Shown piece by piece: positions 25,288-35,131 of a DNA stretch of 64,000 nucleotides (its first letter is position 1; every line of letters begins with the position of its first letter). The DNA comes from CAWKGV01 sp963849305. GTDB lineage: Bacteria; Pseudomonadota; Alphaproteobacteria; Acetobacterales; Acetobacteraceae. The notes under the pieces are model-generated. The model was not told the origin of the DNA and ran no database searches. It saw only the letters and a program-made list of their open reading frames with translations. The stretch lies in assembly GCA_963849305.1 (NCBI GenBank), contig CAWKGV010000002.1, positions 310,001-374,000 of the forward strand, read 5' to 3'. The position numbers and the translations under genes were made by a program.

Positions 25288-26769
25288 TCATCCTGCCGGC
25301 TGTTGGTCATGAGTGGATAACTTTATCACCGCGACGAGCCCTGGCTGGGCATCGCCCAAGGTCAGCATCCCGCCATGCAGCAGCGCCACCGCCTGCACCA
25401 ATGCGAGCCCAAGCCCAGACCCCGGCGTGCTGCGGGCGGCCTCACCGCGAAAAAACCGCTCCGTCGCGCGGGAACGGTCGGCGGCCGGAATGCCGGGCCC
25501 TTGGTCGGCCACCGTGATCTCCACCCCGGGGGCGGGCGGGCCCACGGCTTCGGCGATGACCCGCACCTCTCTGCCGGTCGGAGAGAACTTGACCGCGTTA
25601 TCCACCAGATTGCCGACCGCCTGTTGGATCAGCTCGCGATCACCGTACGCGGGCAGCCGGTCGGGTACGCTCACGGTGAGCCGAACGCCCTTGTCCTCCG
25701 CCACGGCCCCATAAAGTTCGGTCACATCGGCGAGCAGCGGCGCCACATCGAAGTCGGCGAAGGCCGAACGGCGCGAACCAGCTTCGATCTCGGCGATCCG
25801 CAGCAGCGCCTGAAACACCGCGACGATGCCGTCCAGATCGGCGATCGCACGCTCGATGCCGGCATGGAGTTCGGCCGGCGTCGTGGCATGGATGGCGGCA
25901 TCCTCCAGCCGCGTCCGCGCGCGCGCGATCGGCGTCCGGAGGTCGTGCGCGATCGCATTCGAGACCTGGCGCACGCCATCCATCAACCGTGTGATCCGGT
26001 CCAGCATGTCGTTGATTGTCTCGGCGAGTTGGTCGAACTCGTCACCGCGACCGGATAGCTTCACCCGCTGGGTGAAATCGCCCGCCGCGATGGCGGCCGC
26101 GGTAGCGGACACGTTGGCGAGCGTGCGCCGGAACAGGCTGCGCACCACCAGTGCGCCCGCGGTCGCCATACCGATCACAACAATCAGCGCCCACAACAAT
26201 GCATCGGTGAGTAGCCGACGAAGCTGCGCCCGTGTCTGCACGTCGCGGCCGACCAGCAGGATATCGCCATCGGGAAGGTCGTAGCGGTGAACACGCGCCA
26301 GCGAGCGCATCCCGGCGCGCCGGAGCGGCAGCTCGTACCAGGCATCGGTCCGTTCGACCCCAGCCGGCCAGCGGTCGAGATTGCCCGCGATGAAGGTTAG
26401 GTCGGAGTCAACCAGCAGGTAGATCGCGTTGTCGTCCACGTCCTGCGCGAGCCGGTCCTGGATGGTCAGGATCAGCGCCGGCAACCCGCCCTCCTGCCAG
26501 CGCTCCACCAGGCTTTGCGCATCCGCGCTGATCGCCGCTTCCGTCTGGCGGTCGAGCAGCCCGGCGGTCGCCCACCACAGAAAAATCGCAAGCGCCAGCG
26601 CGCTGATGGTGAGCAGCCCGGCATAGACCGCAGCGAAACGCAGCCCAGCCGAGCGGATGAATAGCGGCTGACCGCGAGGCCCCGGCGTCGGCCCGATAAC
26701 TGACGCTTCGCTCACCGGCCCGGCCGCGCCGGGCGGCTTATCCGGCTGGCTCCGGCGCAGGAAGCTCAA
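25288..26769 (-). CDS. Sensor histidine kinase (two-component system)
   Basis: A 493-residue kinase: first membrane helix near residues 48-70, a periplasmic sensor region to about 180, a second helix (LLWALIVVIGMATAGALVV), a HAMP domain, then the phospho-acceptor box AIAHDLRTPIARAR and the ATP-binding motifs (GNLVDNAVKFS, VADQGPGIP, GSGLGLALVQAV). It would phosphorylate the regulator encoded 9 bases upstream. The start is uncertain: the frame begins at a TTG (26769) and a GTG at 26715 is an alternative. The signal it senses is unknown, but the HtrA-type gene in the same run suggests envelope stress. Confidence 0.92.
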   Translation of the reverse strand: MSFLRRSQPDKPPGAAGPVSEASVIGPTPGPRGQPLFIRSAGLRFAAVYAGLLTISALALAIFLWWATAGLLDRQTEAAISADAQSLVERWQEGGLPALILTIQDRLAQDVDDNAIYLLVDSDLTFIAGNLDRWPAGVERTDAWYELPLRRAGMRSLARVHRYDLPDGDILLVGRDVQTRAQLRRLLTDALLWALIVVIGMATAGALVVRSLFRRTLANVSATAAAIAAGDFTQRVKLSGRGDEFDQLAETINDMLDRITRLMDGVRQVSNAIAHDLRTPIARARTRLEDAAIHATTPAELHAGIERAIADLDGIVAVFQALLRIAEIEAGSRRSAFADFDVAPLLADVTELYGAVAEDKGVRLTVSVPDRLPAYGDRELIQQAVGNLVDNAVKFSPTGREVRVIAEAVGPPAPGVEITVADQGPGIPAADRSRATERFFRGEAARSTPGSGLGLALVQAVALLHGGMLTLGDAQPGLVAVIKLSTHDQQPAG

Positions 26770-26778
26770 TGGGGCGAA

Positions 26779-27465
26779 CTAGCCTGAGTCGGCGCGCAGC
26801 ATGTAGCCGGCATTGCGGACCGTGTGGATCAACGGCATCGGGAACGGCTTATCCACCTTCTGCCGGAGCCGGGAAACGTGTACGTCGATGACGTTGGTCT
26901 GGGGATCAAAATGATAATCCCAAACCCCCTCCAACAGCATCGTCCGGGTCACGACCTGGCCGGCGTGGCGCATGAGGTACTCTAATAACCGGAATTCGCG
27001 CGGTTGTAGGTCGATTTTCTGACCGCCGCGCCTCACCTGCCGCGACAGCAGATCAAGCTCAAGATCGGCGACCGCGAGCTTGGTGATCGGGCCTTCGGGC
27101 TTGCCGCGCCGCGCCAAGGCCTCCACCCGCGCGAGCAGTTCGGAGAAGGCGAAGGGCTTGGTCAGGTAGTCGTCGCCGCCGGCCTTCAGCCCGCGCACCC
27201 GCTCGTCCACGTCGGCCAGCGCCGAGAGGATCAGCACCGGAGTGGAGTTCTTCTGGGTACGCAATGTCTCCAGCACCCGCAACCCGTCGATGCCGCCCGG
27301 CAACATGCGGTCGAGGATCATCGCGTCGAACGGCTCACTGGCCGCCAGAAAGAGCCCGTCACGACCGTTATCCGCGTGCTCCACGACATGTCCGGCCTCG
27401 CGTAGCCCGCGGACCACGAATCCGCCGACCTCCTTATCGTCCTCGACCACCAGGATTCGCATCAT
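26779..27465 (-). CDS. OmpR/PhoB-type response regulator
   Basis: A 228-residue regulator with a receiver domain (residues 1-118: acidic pocket VVEDDKE, phospho-acceptor Asp in AMILDRMLPGG, Lys in YLTKPFAF) and a C-terminal winged-helix DNA-binding domain (REFRLLEYLMRHAGQVVTR, ending VDVHVSRLRQKV-like). Two ATGs are adjacent; the second (27462) has the better spacing from AGGAGG. It is encoded between the protease gene and its partner kinase, all on one strand. Direct targets cannot be read from the sequence. Confidence 0.95.
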   Translation of the reverse strand: MMRILVVEDDKEVGGFVVRGLREAGHVVEHADNGRDGLFLAASEPFDAMILDRMLPGGIDGLRVLETLRTQKNSTPVLILSALADVDERVRGLKAGGDDYLTKPFAFSELLARVEALARRGKPEGPITKLAVADLELDLLSRQVRRGGQKIDLQPREFRLLEYLMRHAGQVVTRTMLLEGVWDYHFDPQTNVIDVHVSRLRQKVDKPFPMPLIHTVRNAGYMLRADSG

Positions 27466-27490
27466 TCTCCTCCTGCCGGTGCCGTCCGGC

Positions 27491-28591
27491 TCATTGCTGC
27501 TCCACCGCGGGGCGGCGGCCCACTGTGACCGGCAATGTGATCTCCTGACCCGCGCGTCGGACCAGCAGTGTCACGGTCGTCCCCGGCGGTTCCTCGGCGA
27601 TTGCCCGGACGAGGCCGAGCGCGCTCTCGACCCGATCTCCATTGACCGCGAGCACGACGTCTCCGGCCCGCAGCCCAGCGCGCGCGGCGGGGCTGGCGCG
27701 CTCCACGCCGGCCACTTGCACCCCGGCACGCCCGCCCGCGGCCGGTTCCATGGTTTGTACCGAAACGCCTAACCAGCCGCGGTCGATCCGCCCGTGCGCC
27801 CGCAACTCGCCCACGGTACGACGGACTGTATCGCTCGGGATGGCGAAGCCGATGCCGACCGAGCCGCCCGAAGGCGAGACGATGGCAGTGGTCATCCCGA
27901 CCACCTGCCCGTTCAAGTTGAACGCCGGGCCGCCCGAATTGCCGGGGTTGATCGGCGCATCGAGTTGCAGGAAATTGTCGAATGGCCCGGAGCCGAGATC
28001 CCGCCCCTCGGCCGATACGATCCCGGCGCTCACCGAGCCACCTAGGCCGAACGGATTGCCAGCGGCCAAAATCCAGTCACCCACCTCCACCTTGCGGGAA
28101 TCCCCCCAGGTGACGGCGGGGAGGGGGCGCGGCGCATTCACCCTGAGGACCGCGACGTCGGTAAGCTCGTCCGCGCCGATAACCCGCGCCGGCATTTCGG
28201 TCCCATCGGTCAGGGCGACTATGATCTGACTGGCGCCGCCGACCACGTGGCGATTGGTGACGATGATGCCCGTTGGGTCGATGACGAAGCCCGACCCCGC
28301 GCCCGTCAACTCCTCGCTGCGATTGCCGAAGCGGCGGCGGAACTCCCGGCCGAGCGGCGTGTCGCGCAACTCCGGCGGCAACGCACCCAGCATGTTGCCT
28401 GCTGAAACGGTCTCGGTCACAGCGATATTCACGACCGATGGCAGCACCAGTTTGACCAAAGGAGCGAAGCTTTCCGGGACCGCCCGCGCGCTGGCGACCT
28501 GCGATGGGGTGGTCGCACAGGCCGAGGCGAATAGGGCCATGCCGAGCACCAGGCCCCTTGGATGCAGCCAAGAGGGGCGGATCACGGGCAT
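27491..28591 (-). CDS. HtrA/DegP-like serine protease, predicted lipoprotein
   Basis: A 366-residue trypsin-like protease with one PDZ domain. The N-terminus has a signal peptide with a lipobox (LFASAC), so the mature protein should be lipid-anchored in the envelope. The catalytic triad is visible: His in TNRHVVG, Asp in ELTDVAVLR and Ser in PGNSGGPAF. A single PDZ lies at about 265-355. The ATG at 28591 was chosen for GAAGGA upstream and the signal peptide. It is the first gene of a run with the two-component regulator 25 bases downstream, which suggests shared control of envelope protein quality. Confidence 0.92.
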   Translation of the reverse strand: MPVIRPSWLHPRGLVLGMALFASACATTPSQVASARAVPESFAPLVKLVLPSVVNIAVTETVSAGNMLGALPPELRDTPLGREFRRRFGNRSEELTGAGSGFVIDPTGIIVTNRHVVGGASQIIVALTDGTEMPARVIGADELTDVAVLRVNAPRPLPAVTWGDSRKVEVGDWILAAGNPFGLGGSVSAGIVSAEGRDLGSGPFDNFLQLDAPINPGNSGGPAFNLNGQVVGMTTAIVSPSGGSVGIGFAIPSDTVRRTVGELRAHGRIDRGWLGVSVQTMEPAAGGRAGVQVAGVERASPAARAGLRAGDVVLAVNGDRVESALGLVRAIAEEPPGTTVTLLVRRAGQEITLPVTVGRRPAVEQQ

Positions 28592-28675
28592 AAGGGAAGG
28601 ATCCTTCGGCTGCGGCGACCTGAAGCTTTCGTCAGGACATGGCATGGCGGCGCGGGCGCAACAAGAATCGCGCCA

Positions 28676-31136
28676 TTAGTCTTTCTTCACTGGTGCTTGC
28701 GCCACTGCCAAGGACGGGTCCTCCGGCCAGGCGTGCCGCGGGTAGCGTCCGCGCATCTCGCGACGCACATCGGCCCATCCGCCGCGCCAGAACTGTTCGA
28801 GATCGGGTGTGACCGCGACCGGCCGGCCGGCTGGCGAGAGCAGCGCGAATGCCAACTTCACGCGCCCTCCGGCCAGGCCCGGCGTGGAGGTGAGGCCGTA
28901 GAAGATCTGTGCGCGGGCTGCGGCCTGCGGCACCGGCTTGGTGTAATCCACCGCCGCACGCCCGCCCGGCAAGGAGACGTGGGCCGGCAGCTCTTCGTCC
29001 AGTCGGCGCGACAGCGGCCAGGCCAGCATGCCGCGCAACGCGGCGAGCAAATCGAGCCGCGCCAGGTCGGTCAGTTGGTTCATGCCGGCGAGACGTGGGG
29101 CAAGCCAATCCTGGACGGTTGCGGTTAGCGCGGCCTCGGACAGATCGGGCCAGCCGGCCTCCGGCTCGATCGTCCGCATCAGCGCGATCCTGGCCTGGAG
29201 CTGGCGGGCGGCTTCGGTCCAGGGCAGCGGGCGCAGCTGCTCCGCGGCCACGACGGCTGCGAGGCTGGCGGCGATCTCGACCGGATCGGCAGGCTCGGTT
29301 CGGTCGGCGAGCACCAGCGCGCCGAGCCGCCGGCGTCGTCGTACCAACACGGCGCCGGCGGCAGGGTCGAAGCCGGTCTCCACCTGTTCGGTCACACGGG
29401 CGGCGACTACCGGCGGCAGAGTCTTCGGGTCGAGCGGGGCGGCCAGGCGGATGCGGGCCGAGGCCGCCATCTCCACCGCCGCCACCGCGAGCAGCGGCGC
29501 ATTCGCGAGCTTGTCGGTGCGCGGCAGGCGCGCGCCGCCTCCGCCCGCCAGGCGGAACGAGCCGGGTTCGCCCCGGCGTTGGGCAATGCGGTCCGGAAAG
29601 CCGGCGGCGATGAGCGGCGCCGGGTCAACCGCTTGCGGCGCTGCTTGCGGCAAACCGAGGCGGCGCCGGTACTGCGCCGCGACACGGCGGATGCGGGCCA
29701 GGGCGGCGCGATCGGCAGTGGGATCGCCCTCGGCCAGCGCGTCCATGCGCAGAACGATGTCGGCCGAGGCTTCGAGCGAACCCCTCGACGCACGAAGCGG
29801 ATCGCGCTCTTCCAAGATGGCGGTGAGGTTGGCCGCGCAAGCGGCCTCGGCCGGATCGCGGGCGACCAGCATCATCGCGGCCAGGCGGGGGTGAGCACCG
29901 AATGCGGCCATCCGTCGGCCAGCTTCAGTGATCCGCCCCATGTCATCGAGGGCGCCAAGCTCAGTGAGTAATCCCCGGGCTGAGGCGAACGCGCCGGCCG
30001 GAGGCGGATCGAGGAACGGCAGATCCGCGGGCGCGGCACCCCAGCCGGCGCAGTCCAGGGCGAGCGATGCAAGCTCGGCTTCCAGGATCTCCGGCCGGTC
30101 ATGCGCCGACAGGCCGCGATGCAGAGCGGCCGTCCAGAGGCGGATCGCGGTGCCCGGCGCTTCGCGTCCGGCGCGTCCGGCGCGCTGCTCGGCGGCGGCA
30201 CGGGAGATGCGCAGCGTAGCGAGACGAGTAAGCCCCGTGCCCGGATCGTGCCGCGGCGTCCGGCGCCAGCCGCCGTCGACCACGATCTGCACGCCGGGAA
30301 CGGTCAACGAGGTCTCGGCGATAGAGGTCGCGAGCACCACCCGCCGCCCCTCGGCCGGTACGCAGCGCGCGATCCTGCTCGGCGGGCGGAAGATCGCCGT
30401 GCAGCGACAGCACCAGCGCGCCGCAACCAGCCAGCTCGCTCTCCGCGCGGCGAATTTCCGCCATGCCGGGCAGGAACGCTAGGATGTCGCCCGCGTGCTC
30501 GGCGAGGGCGGAGCGAACCGCGCGCGCGACCGCCTGGGGCAGCTCGCGTGGGGCGGCGATGTCGCGCTTAGTGTGTAGGACAGCGATCGGATGCAGGCGC
30601 CCGGCGCTCTCGATGAGCTCGGCCTGCATCAATTCGGCCAGGCGCGCGCCTTCGGCGGTCGCGGACATGGCGATCAGCCGCAGCTCGGGCCTCAGCGCGC
30701 GTTGCAGATCAAGGCAGAAGGCGAGTGCCAGGTCGGATTCAATCGATCTCTCGTGGGTTTCGTCCAGGATGACCGCGGCAACGCCGTCGAGGCCGGGATC
30801 GGATTGCAGGCGCCGGACCAACAACCCCTCGGTGACCACCTCGATGCGCGTCGCGGCCGAAACGGCGGCTTCAAGCCGGGTGCGGAAGCCGATGGTCTGG
30901 CCGACGCTCTCGCCGCGCAACGCGGCCATTCGCGCGGCGGCGGCGCGGGCGGCAAGGCGGCGCGGCTCCAACATCACGATGCGGCCGTCGCCACGCCAGG
31001 GCGCATCGAGCAGGGCGAGCGGCACCAGCGTTGTCTTACCGGCGCCAGGCGGGGCGACGAGAACCGCGTTGCGCCCGGCCGCCAGTGTGGCATGAAGTGC
31101 GGGCAGCGCGTCGGCGACGGGGAGATCGGGCGTCAT
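28676..31136 (-). pseudogene. hrpB: ATP-dependent helicase HrpB, split by a frameshift
   Basis: Two overlapping frames make one HrpB of about 820 residues. The 5' part (from ATG 31136) has the DEAH helicase motifs: Walker A APPGAGKTTL, the DETHERSIESD box and MSATAEG, ending LHGDLPPAEQDRAL. The 3' part continues in another frame with VVLATSIAETSLTVPGV and the arginine-rich AEQRAGRAGRE, then the HrpB-specific C-terminal domain. The break is at about 30357-30361, where removing one base (for example 30359) restores LRPAEGRRVVLATSI. HrpB is a non-essential RNA-helicase-like protein, so loss is tolerable. The 3' half is unlikely to be translated efficiently. Confidence 0.85.
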
Positions 31137-31199
31137 CGGGCCGGCGCAGTACCATGTGTGTTAGGTCGCGGCCAGATGCCACGGCGGGAGACTCGGCCA

Positions 31200-31772
31200 T
31201 GGACGTCGCACTCGCGAGACGCGTTACTGTCGCCGACTTCCTCGCCTGGGAGGAGCGCCAGCCATTCAAGTACGAATTCAACGGTATCCGGCCTGTCCTG
31301 CTGCCGGACGGAACATTCGCGCACTCCGCCATCCAGCGGAATCTTTTGGTGGCGCTCGGTCAGCAATTGCGGGGCAAGCCCGGCCAAGTGCACGGCAGCG
31401 ATTTGAAGGTCGAGGTGGCAGGTCGGGTTCGTTACCCGGACGCATTCGTGGTCTGTGCCGAAACGCCGCGCGACGCTCGAGTGGTGCGCGACCCCGTGGT
31501 AATTTTCGAGATCCTAAGTGAGAGCACGTCGAGACGGGATCGGGGGGAGAAGCATGATGACTATCGCGACACCCCATCCGTCGCGCGTTATGCGATGCTG
31601 GAGCAGGACGAAAGACGCGCCACCGTGTTCGCCCGCGAAGGCGACCGCTGGATGGGGTTCGTTGATCTCCGGCCCGGACGCAGTGCTGGCGTTGCCTGAA
31701 ATTGCTGTCGAGTTGCCGCTGGCCGAGATTTATGAAGGCGTGCAGATGCCGTTCGACGAGCTGCCCGAGTGA
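31200..31772 (+). pseudogene. Uma2-family (DUF820) putative endonuclease, frameshifted near its end
   Basis: From ATG 31200 the frame encodes most of a Uma2 protein (TVADFLAWEERQPFKYEF, then RYPDAFVVCAE and VIFEILSESTSRRDRGEK), ending early at 31699. A second frame carries the natural end: SGPDAVLALPEIAVELPLAE, IYEGVQMPFDELPE, stopping at 31772. The two join if one base is removed in the run GGGGTT at about 31653-31659 (giving MGSLISGPD). Uma2 proteins have a restriction-endonuclease-like fold of uncertain role. The N-terminal part may still be made, but would lack about 35 residues. Confidence 0.75.
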
Positions 31773-31776
31773 CTCG

Positions 31777-33831
31777 ATGACCCGCTCCGCGCTTTGGCTG
31801 ATCGTGCTCGCCGCGCTGCTGTTCGCGGGCCGCCCGGCTGACGCGGCGCAGAGCGCGACGGTCGCGAGTTCGCGCGCGACGGTCTCGATCGTCTCCGACA
31901 CCGACGCCGTCGCGCCTCGCACCCCGTTCCGACTGGGCCTGCTGATCCGGATGGCGCCCGGTTGGCATACCTACTGGAAGAACCCTGGGGATGCCGGCGC
32001 TGCGCCCGATCTCAAGCTATCGGTGCCGGCGGGCGCCAAGACCGGCGGCATTGATTGGCCGGTGCCTCGCCGGCTCTCCGAAGGGCCGCTGACGACGTAT
32101 GCGTACACGGGCGACCTGCTGCTGCCGATGACGGTGACGCCCAGCGCGAACGGGAGCGGCCTCACGGTCACGGCCGACGCGAGCTGGCTGGTCTGCAAGG
32201 ACATCTGTGTGCCTGAGCAAGGCACATTTCGGCTCGATCTGCCTGCCGGCCGCCCGGCACCGTCGGCCGAAGCGCCGCTGTTCGAAGCGGCGGCCCGTGA
32301 CGTGCCACGCCCGTCGCCGTGGGAGACGCATATCGCCCCAGACGGCACGCTATGGGTACGCGGGCCGGAGCTAGGCGCGGCCTCTATCGCCGATGCCTGG
32401 TTCATCCCGGACACGCCGGGCACCATCAACGATGCCGCGGCGCAGCCGTTGGCCGCGACCGAGGGCGGGTTCGCGTTGCATCTGGCTCTTGGGCGCGGGT
32501 TCAAGCCCGCTGGCGGCCTTGCCGGCATCCTGACCGTGCTCGACCGATCCGGGCAAGAGACGCATCTGGCGGTGACGGCGACGCCGGGCGCGATCCCGGC
32601 GGGTTTCCTGGCACCCGCCGGCGCCTCGCTCTGGCGCTTGCTCGGGCTCGCGCTGCTGGGCGGGCTCATCCTGAACCTGATGCCCTGCGTGTTCCCGGTC
32701 TTGGCCATGAAGGCGATCGGCCTCGCCTCTGGAGCGGCGCGCGGCCGGCTGCGCGCCGATGCGGCGAGCTACACGGTCGGGGTATTGGCCGCCTTCGCCG
32801 TCTTGGGCGGGGCGCTGCTTGTGGCGCGCGCGGCGGGGGCCGCGGCGGGGTGGGGGTTCCAGTTCGCCTCCCCGGTGTTCGTGGCGATCATGGCTGTGGT
32901 GCTGTTCGCGGTCGGGCTCAACCTTTCGGGCGTGTTCCAAGTCGGCCAGCGGCTCGTCGGGACTGGGCAGGGGCTGGCCGAGCGCGGCGGGCAGCTCGGG
33001 AGCTTCTTCACCGGGCTGCTCGCGGTGCTGGTCGCGACACCTTGCACGGCGCCGTTCATGGCGGCGGCGATCGCGGGTGCGCTGGCCGCCCCACCGGTCG
33101 CGACAATGGCCGTGTTCCTGGCTATGGGCTTCGGGCTCGCCGCGCCCTATCTGGCGTTCGCGATGGTGCCGGGGCTGGGGCGGCTGCTGCCGCGTCCGGG
33201 GCGCTGGATGGAGACACTGCGTCAGGTACTGGCGTTTCCGATGTACGCCGCCGCCGCCTGGCTGATGTGGGTGCTGAGCGCCGAGGCCGGCCCGGACGGG
33301 TTGGCGGCGGCACTCGCCGGACTCGTGCTGGTGGGCTTCGCCGCCTGGCTGTTGGGAGCTTCGCAAACCATGCAGCCGCCAACCGGACGGCTCGGCAGAC
33401 TCGCGGCGACGGCGGCGGCAGGGGCGGCGCTGGCGGCGCTGTGCACGATCGGGCTTGCGCCCGCCGCCGCGCCATTGGGCGCATCCGCGAACGCTGCCGA
33501 GGCGTTCAGCCCGGCGCGGCTCGCGGCACTCCGGGCCGAGGGCCGGCCCGTGTTCGTGGACATGACCGCGGCCTGGTGCGTCACGTGTCTGGTCAACGAG
33601 CGCGTGGCGATCGAGGCTGCATCGGTGCGCGAGGCATTTGCCGCGCGACGTGTCGCTTATCTCAAGGGCGACTGGACGCGCCAGGACCCGACGATCACTG
33701 GGTTCCTGCGCGCGCACGGGCGCGACGGCGTGCCGCTCTATCTCTACTATCCCGCCGACGCCCGCGAGCCCCGCATCCTACCGCAGATACTGACGCCGGG
33801 CGAGGTGCTGGCGGGCCTAGGGGCGGGGTGA
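31777..33831 (+). CDS. DsbD/ScsB-type thiol:disulfide interchange protein
   Basis: A 684-residue inner-membrane protein that moves reducing power from cytoplasmic thioredoxin to the periplasm. It has a signal peptide (LIVLAALLFAGRPADAA), an N-terminal periplasmic domain with the cysteine pair VCKDICVPEQ, a membrane domain of about eight helices with the conserved cysteines NLMPCVFPV and ATPCTAPFM, and a C-terminal thioredoxin-like domain with WCVTC. All six redox cysteines are therefore present. ATG 31777 begins 4 bases after the Uma2 frame ends. Its 3' end overlaps the convergent DUF2189 gene by 15 bases. Confidence 0.92.
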   Translation: MTRSALWLIVLAALLFAGRPADAAQSATVASSRATVSIVSDTDAVAPRTPFRLGLLIRMAPGWHTYWKNPGDAGAAPDLKLSVPAGAKTGGIDWPVPRRLSEGPLTTYAYTGDLLLPMTVTPSANGSGLTVTADASWLVCKDICVPEQGTFRLDLPAGRPAPSAEAPLFEAAARDVPRPSPWETHIAPDGTLWVRGPELGAASIADAWFIPDTPGTINDAAAQPLAATEGGFALHLALGRGFKPAGGLAGILTVLDRSGQETHLAVTATPGAIPAGFLAPAGASLWRLLGLALLGGLILNLMPCVFPVLAMKAIGLASGAARGRLRADAASYTVGVLAAFAVLGGALLVARAAGAAAGWGFQFASPVFVAIMAVVLFAVGLNLSGVFQVGQRLVGTGQGLAERGGQLGSFFTGLLAVLVATPCTAPFMAAAIAGALAAPPVATMAVFLAMGFGLAAPYLAFAMVPGLGRLLPRPGRWMETLRQVLAFPMYAAAAWLMWVLSAEAGPDGLAAALAGLVLVGFAAWLLGASQTMQPPTGRLGRLAATAAAGAALAALCTIGLAPAAAPLGASANAAEAFSPARLAALRAEGRPVFVDMTAAWCVTCLVNERVAIEAASVREAFAARRVAYLKGDWTRQDPTITGFLRAHGRDGVPLYLYYPADAREPRILPQILTPGEVLAGLGAG

Positions 33832-34683
33832 GAAGGTCACGACCCGGCGGTAGAGGTGCCAGGTCGCGTGCCCAAGCACCGGCATCACCACGGCGAGGCC
33901 AAGCAGGAAGGGGATCGAGCCGATCACCAGGCCGGCCGCCACGATCAGCCCCCAGAGCGCCATCGTCGCCGGGTTCGCTCGCACCGCCGCGACCGAGGTC
34001 CGTACGGCCGTTTCGACGCTGGCATCCCGATCGACCAGCAGCGGGAACGAGACCGCGCTGATGGTGAGGACTACGACCGCGAATAGGAATCCGACACCGT
34101 TACCGAACACGATCAGCACCCAGCCGCGCCACGTAGTGAACACGTCCAGCAAGAATTGCCCGGCCGTAGCGGGAGCCTCGGCGCCCACAGTGAAGCGGTA
34201 GATGAACTCCGCCGCCACCAGCCACACGACGAAGATGGCCGCGAGCAGGACTCCGAGCTTCATGATGGCGCCGATGGACGGCGATCGGAAGACCTGGAAG
34301 GCATCCCACCAGTGGATCTCCATCCCCTGCTCGCGTCGGCGGCTCAGTTCATAGAGGCCGATTGCGGCGAACGGTCCGATCAGGGCGAAGCCAGCCGCCA
34401 GCGGAAAGGCCAGGTGAAAGACCTCGCCGCCGGCGACGAGCTTCCAGAGGATCAGGCCGACGATCGGGTAGATCGCGCACAGGAAGACATAATGGGTGGG
34501 GTCGGCCCGGAAGTCGGCGAAGCCCCTGCCCAGCACGTCTCTGAGGTCGGCCCCGCCGATGCGACGGACCGCCGGACGCGCATCCCTTCCGCGATGATCC
34601 ACGTGGCCGGCGGCATCCACGGCCAGCGCCGCGCCTTTAATCTGATCCCAGCCCCAGACGACGGGATTCCGAATGATCGCCAT
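33817..34683 (-). CDS. DUF2189 family membrane protein
   Basis: A 288-residue protein with six hydrophobic segments starting about residue 70 (VFLCAIYPIVGLILWKLV, AGFALIGPFAAIGLYELSRR). The Arg-rich loop ELSRRREQG followed by WWDAFQVFRSPS is a hallmark of DUF2189. The role of the family is unknown. ATG 34683 has GGAGG 6-7 bases upstream. It is convergent with the DsbD-type gene. Confidence 0.82.
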   Translation of the reverse strand: MAIIRNPVVWGWDQIKGAALAVDAAGHVDHRGRDARPAVRRIGGADLRDVLGRGFADFRADPTHYVFLCAIYPIVGLILWKLVAGGEVFHLAFPLAAGFALIGPFAAIGLYELSRRREQGMEIHWWDAFQVFRSPSIGAIMKLGVLLAAIFVVWLVAAEFIYRFTVGAEAPATAGQFLLDVFTTWRGWVLIVFGNGVGFLFAVVVLTISAVSFPLLVDRDASVETAVRTSVAAVRANPATMALWGLIVAAGLVIGSIPFLLGLAVVMPVLGHATWHLYRRVVTFSPRP

Positions 34684-35127
34684 GTCAACTCCTCCGAACC
34701 ATTGGTCCGAGGGATCGCTGGCCTGGATCGCGACAGGACGCCCATCCGTTCGCCGGTCACGAAAGGCAGCGACCCGCTGTGGAGCGAACATACGTCCGCT
34801 CCGGAGCCTTGTCACCTTGTCACGAGCCGAGCGGGAATGTGGGCGTGAACCAGGGCCGAATGGGCTGATGGCGCTTGACGCCATCACTGTTTGCTGGCAT
34901 ATGAGGCCATCATGCCTGCCGCCACACTCAATCACGCGACGCCGCACATACTTCGAGGACGGTTCGTTTGTGGAGATGCGGATGTGGTCTGTCGACGCCC
35001 GGGTACCGCCTAGCCGGCACGACTATAAGTATTCGTTGGTTTATGTAGTAAATTACAAGCGTATCATTGGATATGATAATGAGCGTGGCAAAGGAGACCA
35101 TCGCCACTACAGGGGCGTCGAGACGTC

Positions 35128-35131
35128 CTAC
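35128..35131. repeat. Left copy of 4-bp target duplication (CTAC)
   Basis: CTAC directly precedes the left inverted repeat of the IS5-family element and is repeated at 36307-36310 after the right end. It marks the exact insertion site within the TumE-type gene. Confidence 0.8.

Noticed and set aside
30345..30365. Programmed frameshifting as the explanation for the split hrpB
   Set aside because: No slippery heptamer or downstream structure is apparent, and HrpB is not known to use frameshifting; a mutation or sequence error is simpler.
28562..31095. Several long plus-strand frames across hrpB
   Set aside because: They are high-GC antisense shadows, rich in Arg/Ala/Pro, with no domains, while the minus strand carries clear helicase motifs.
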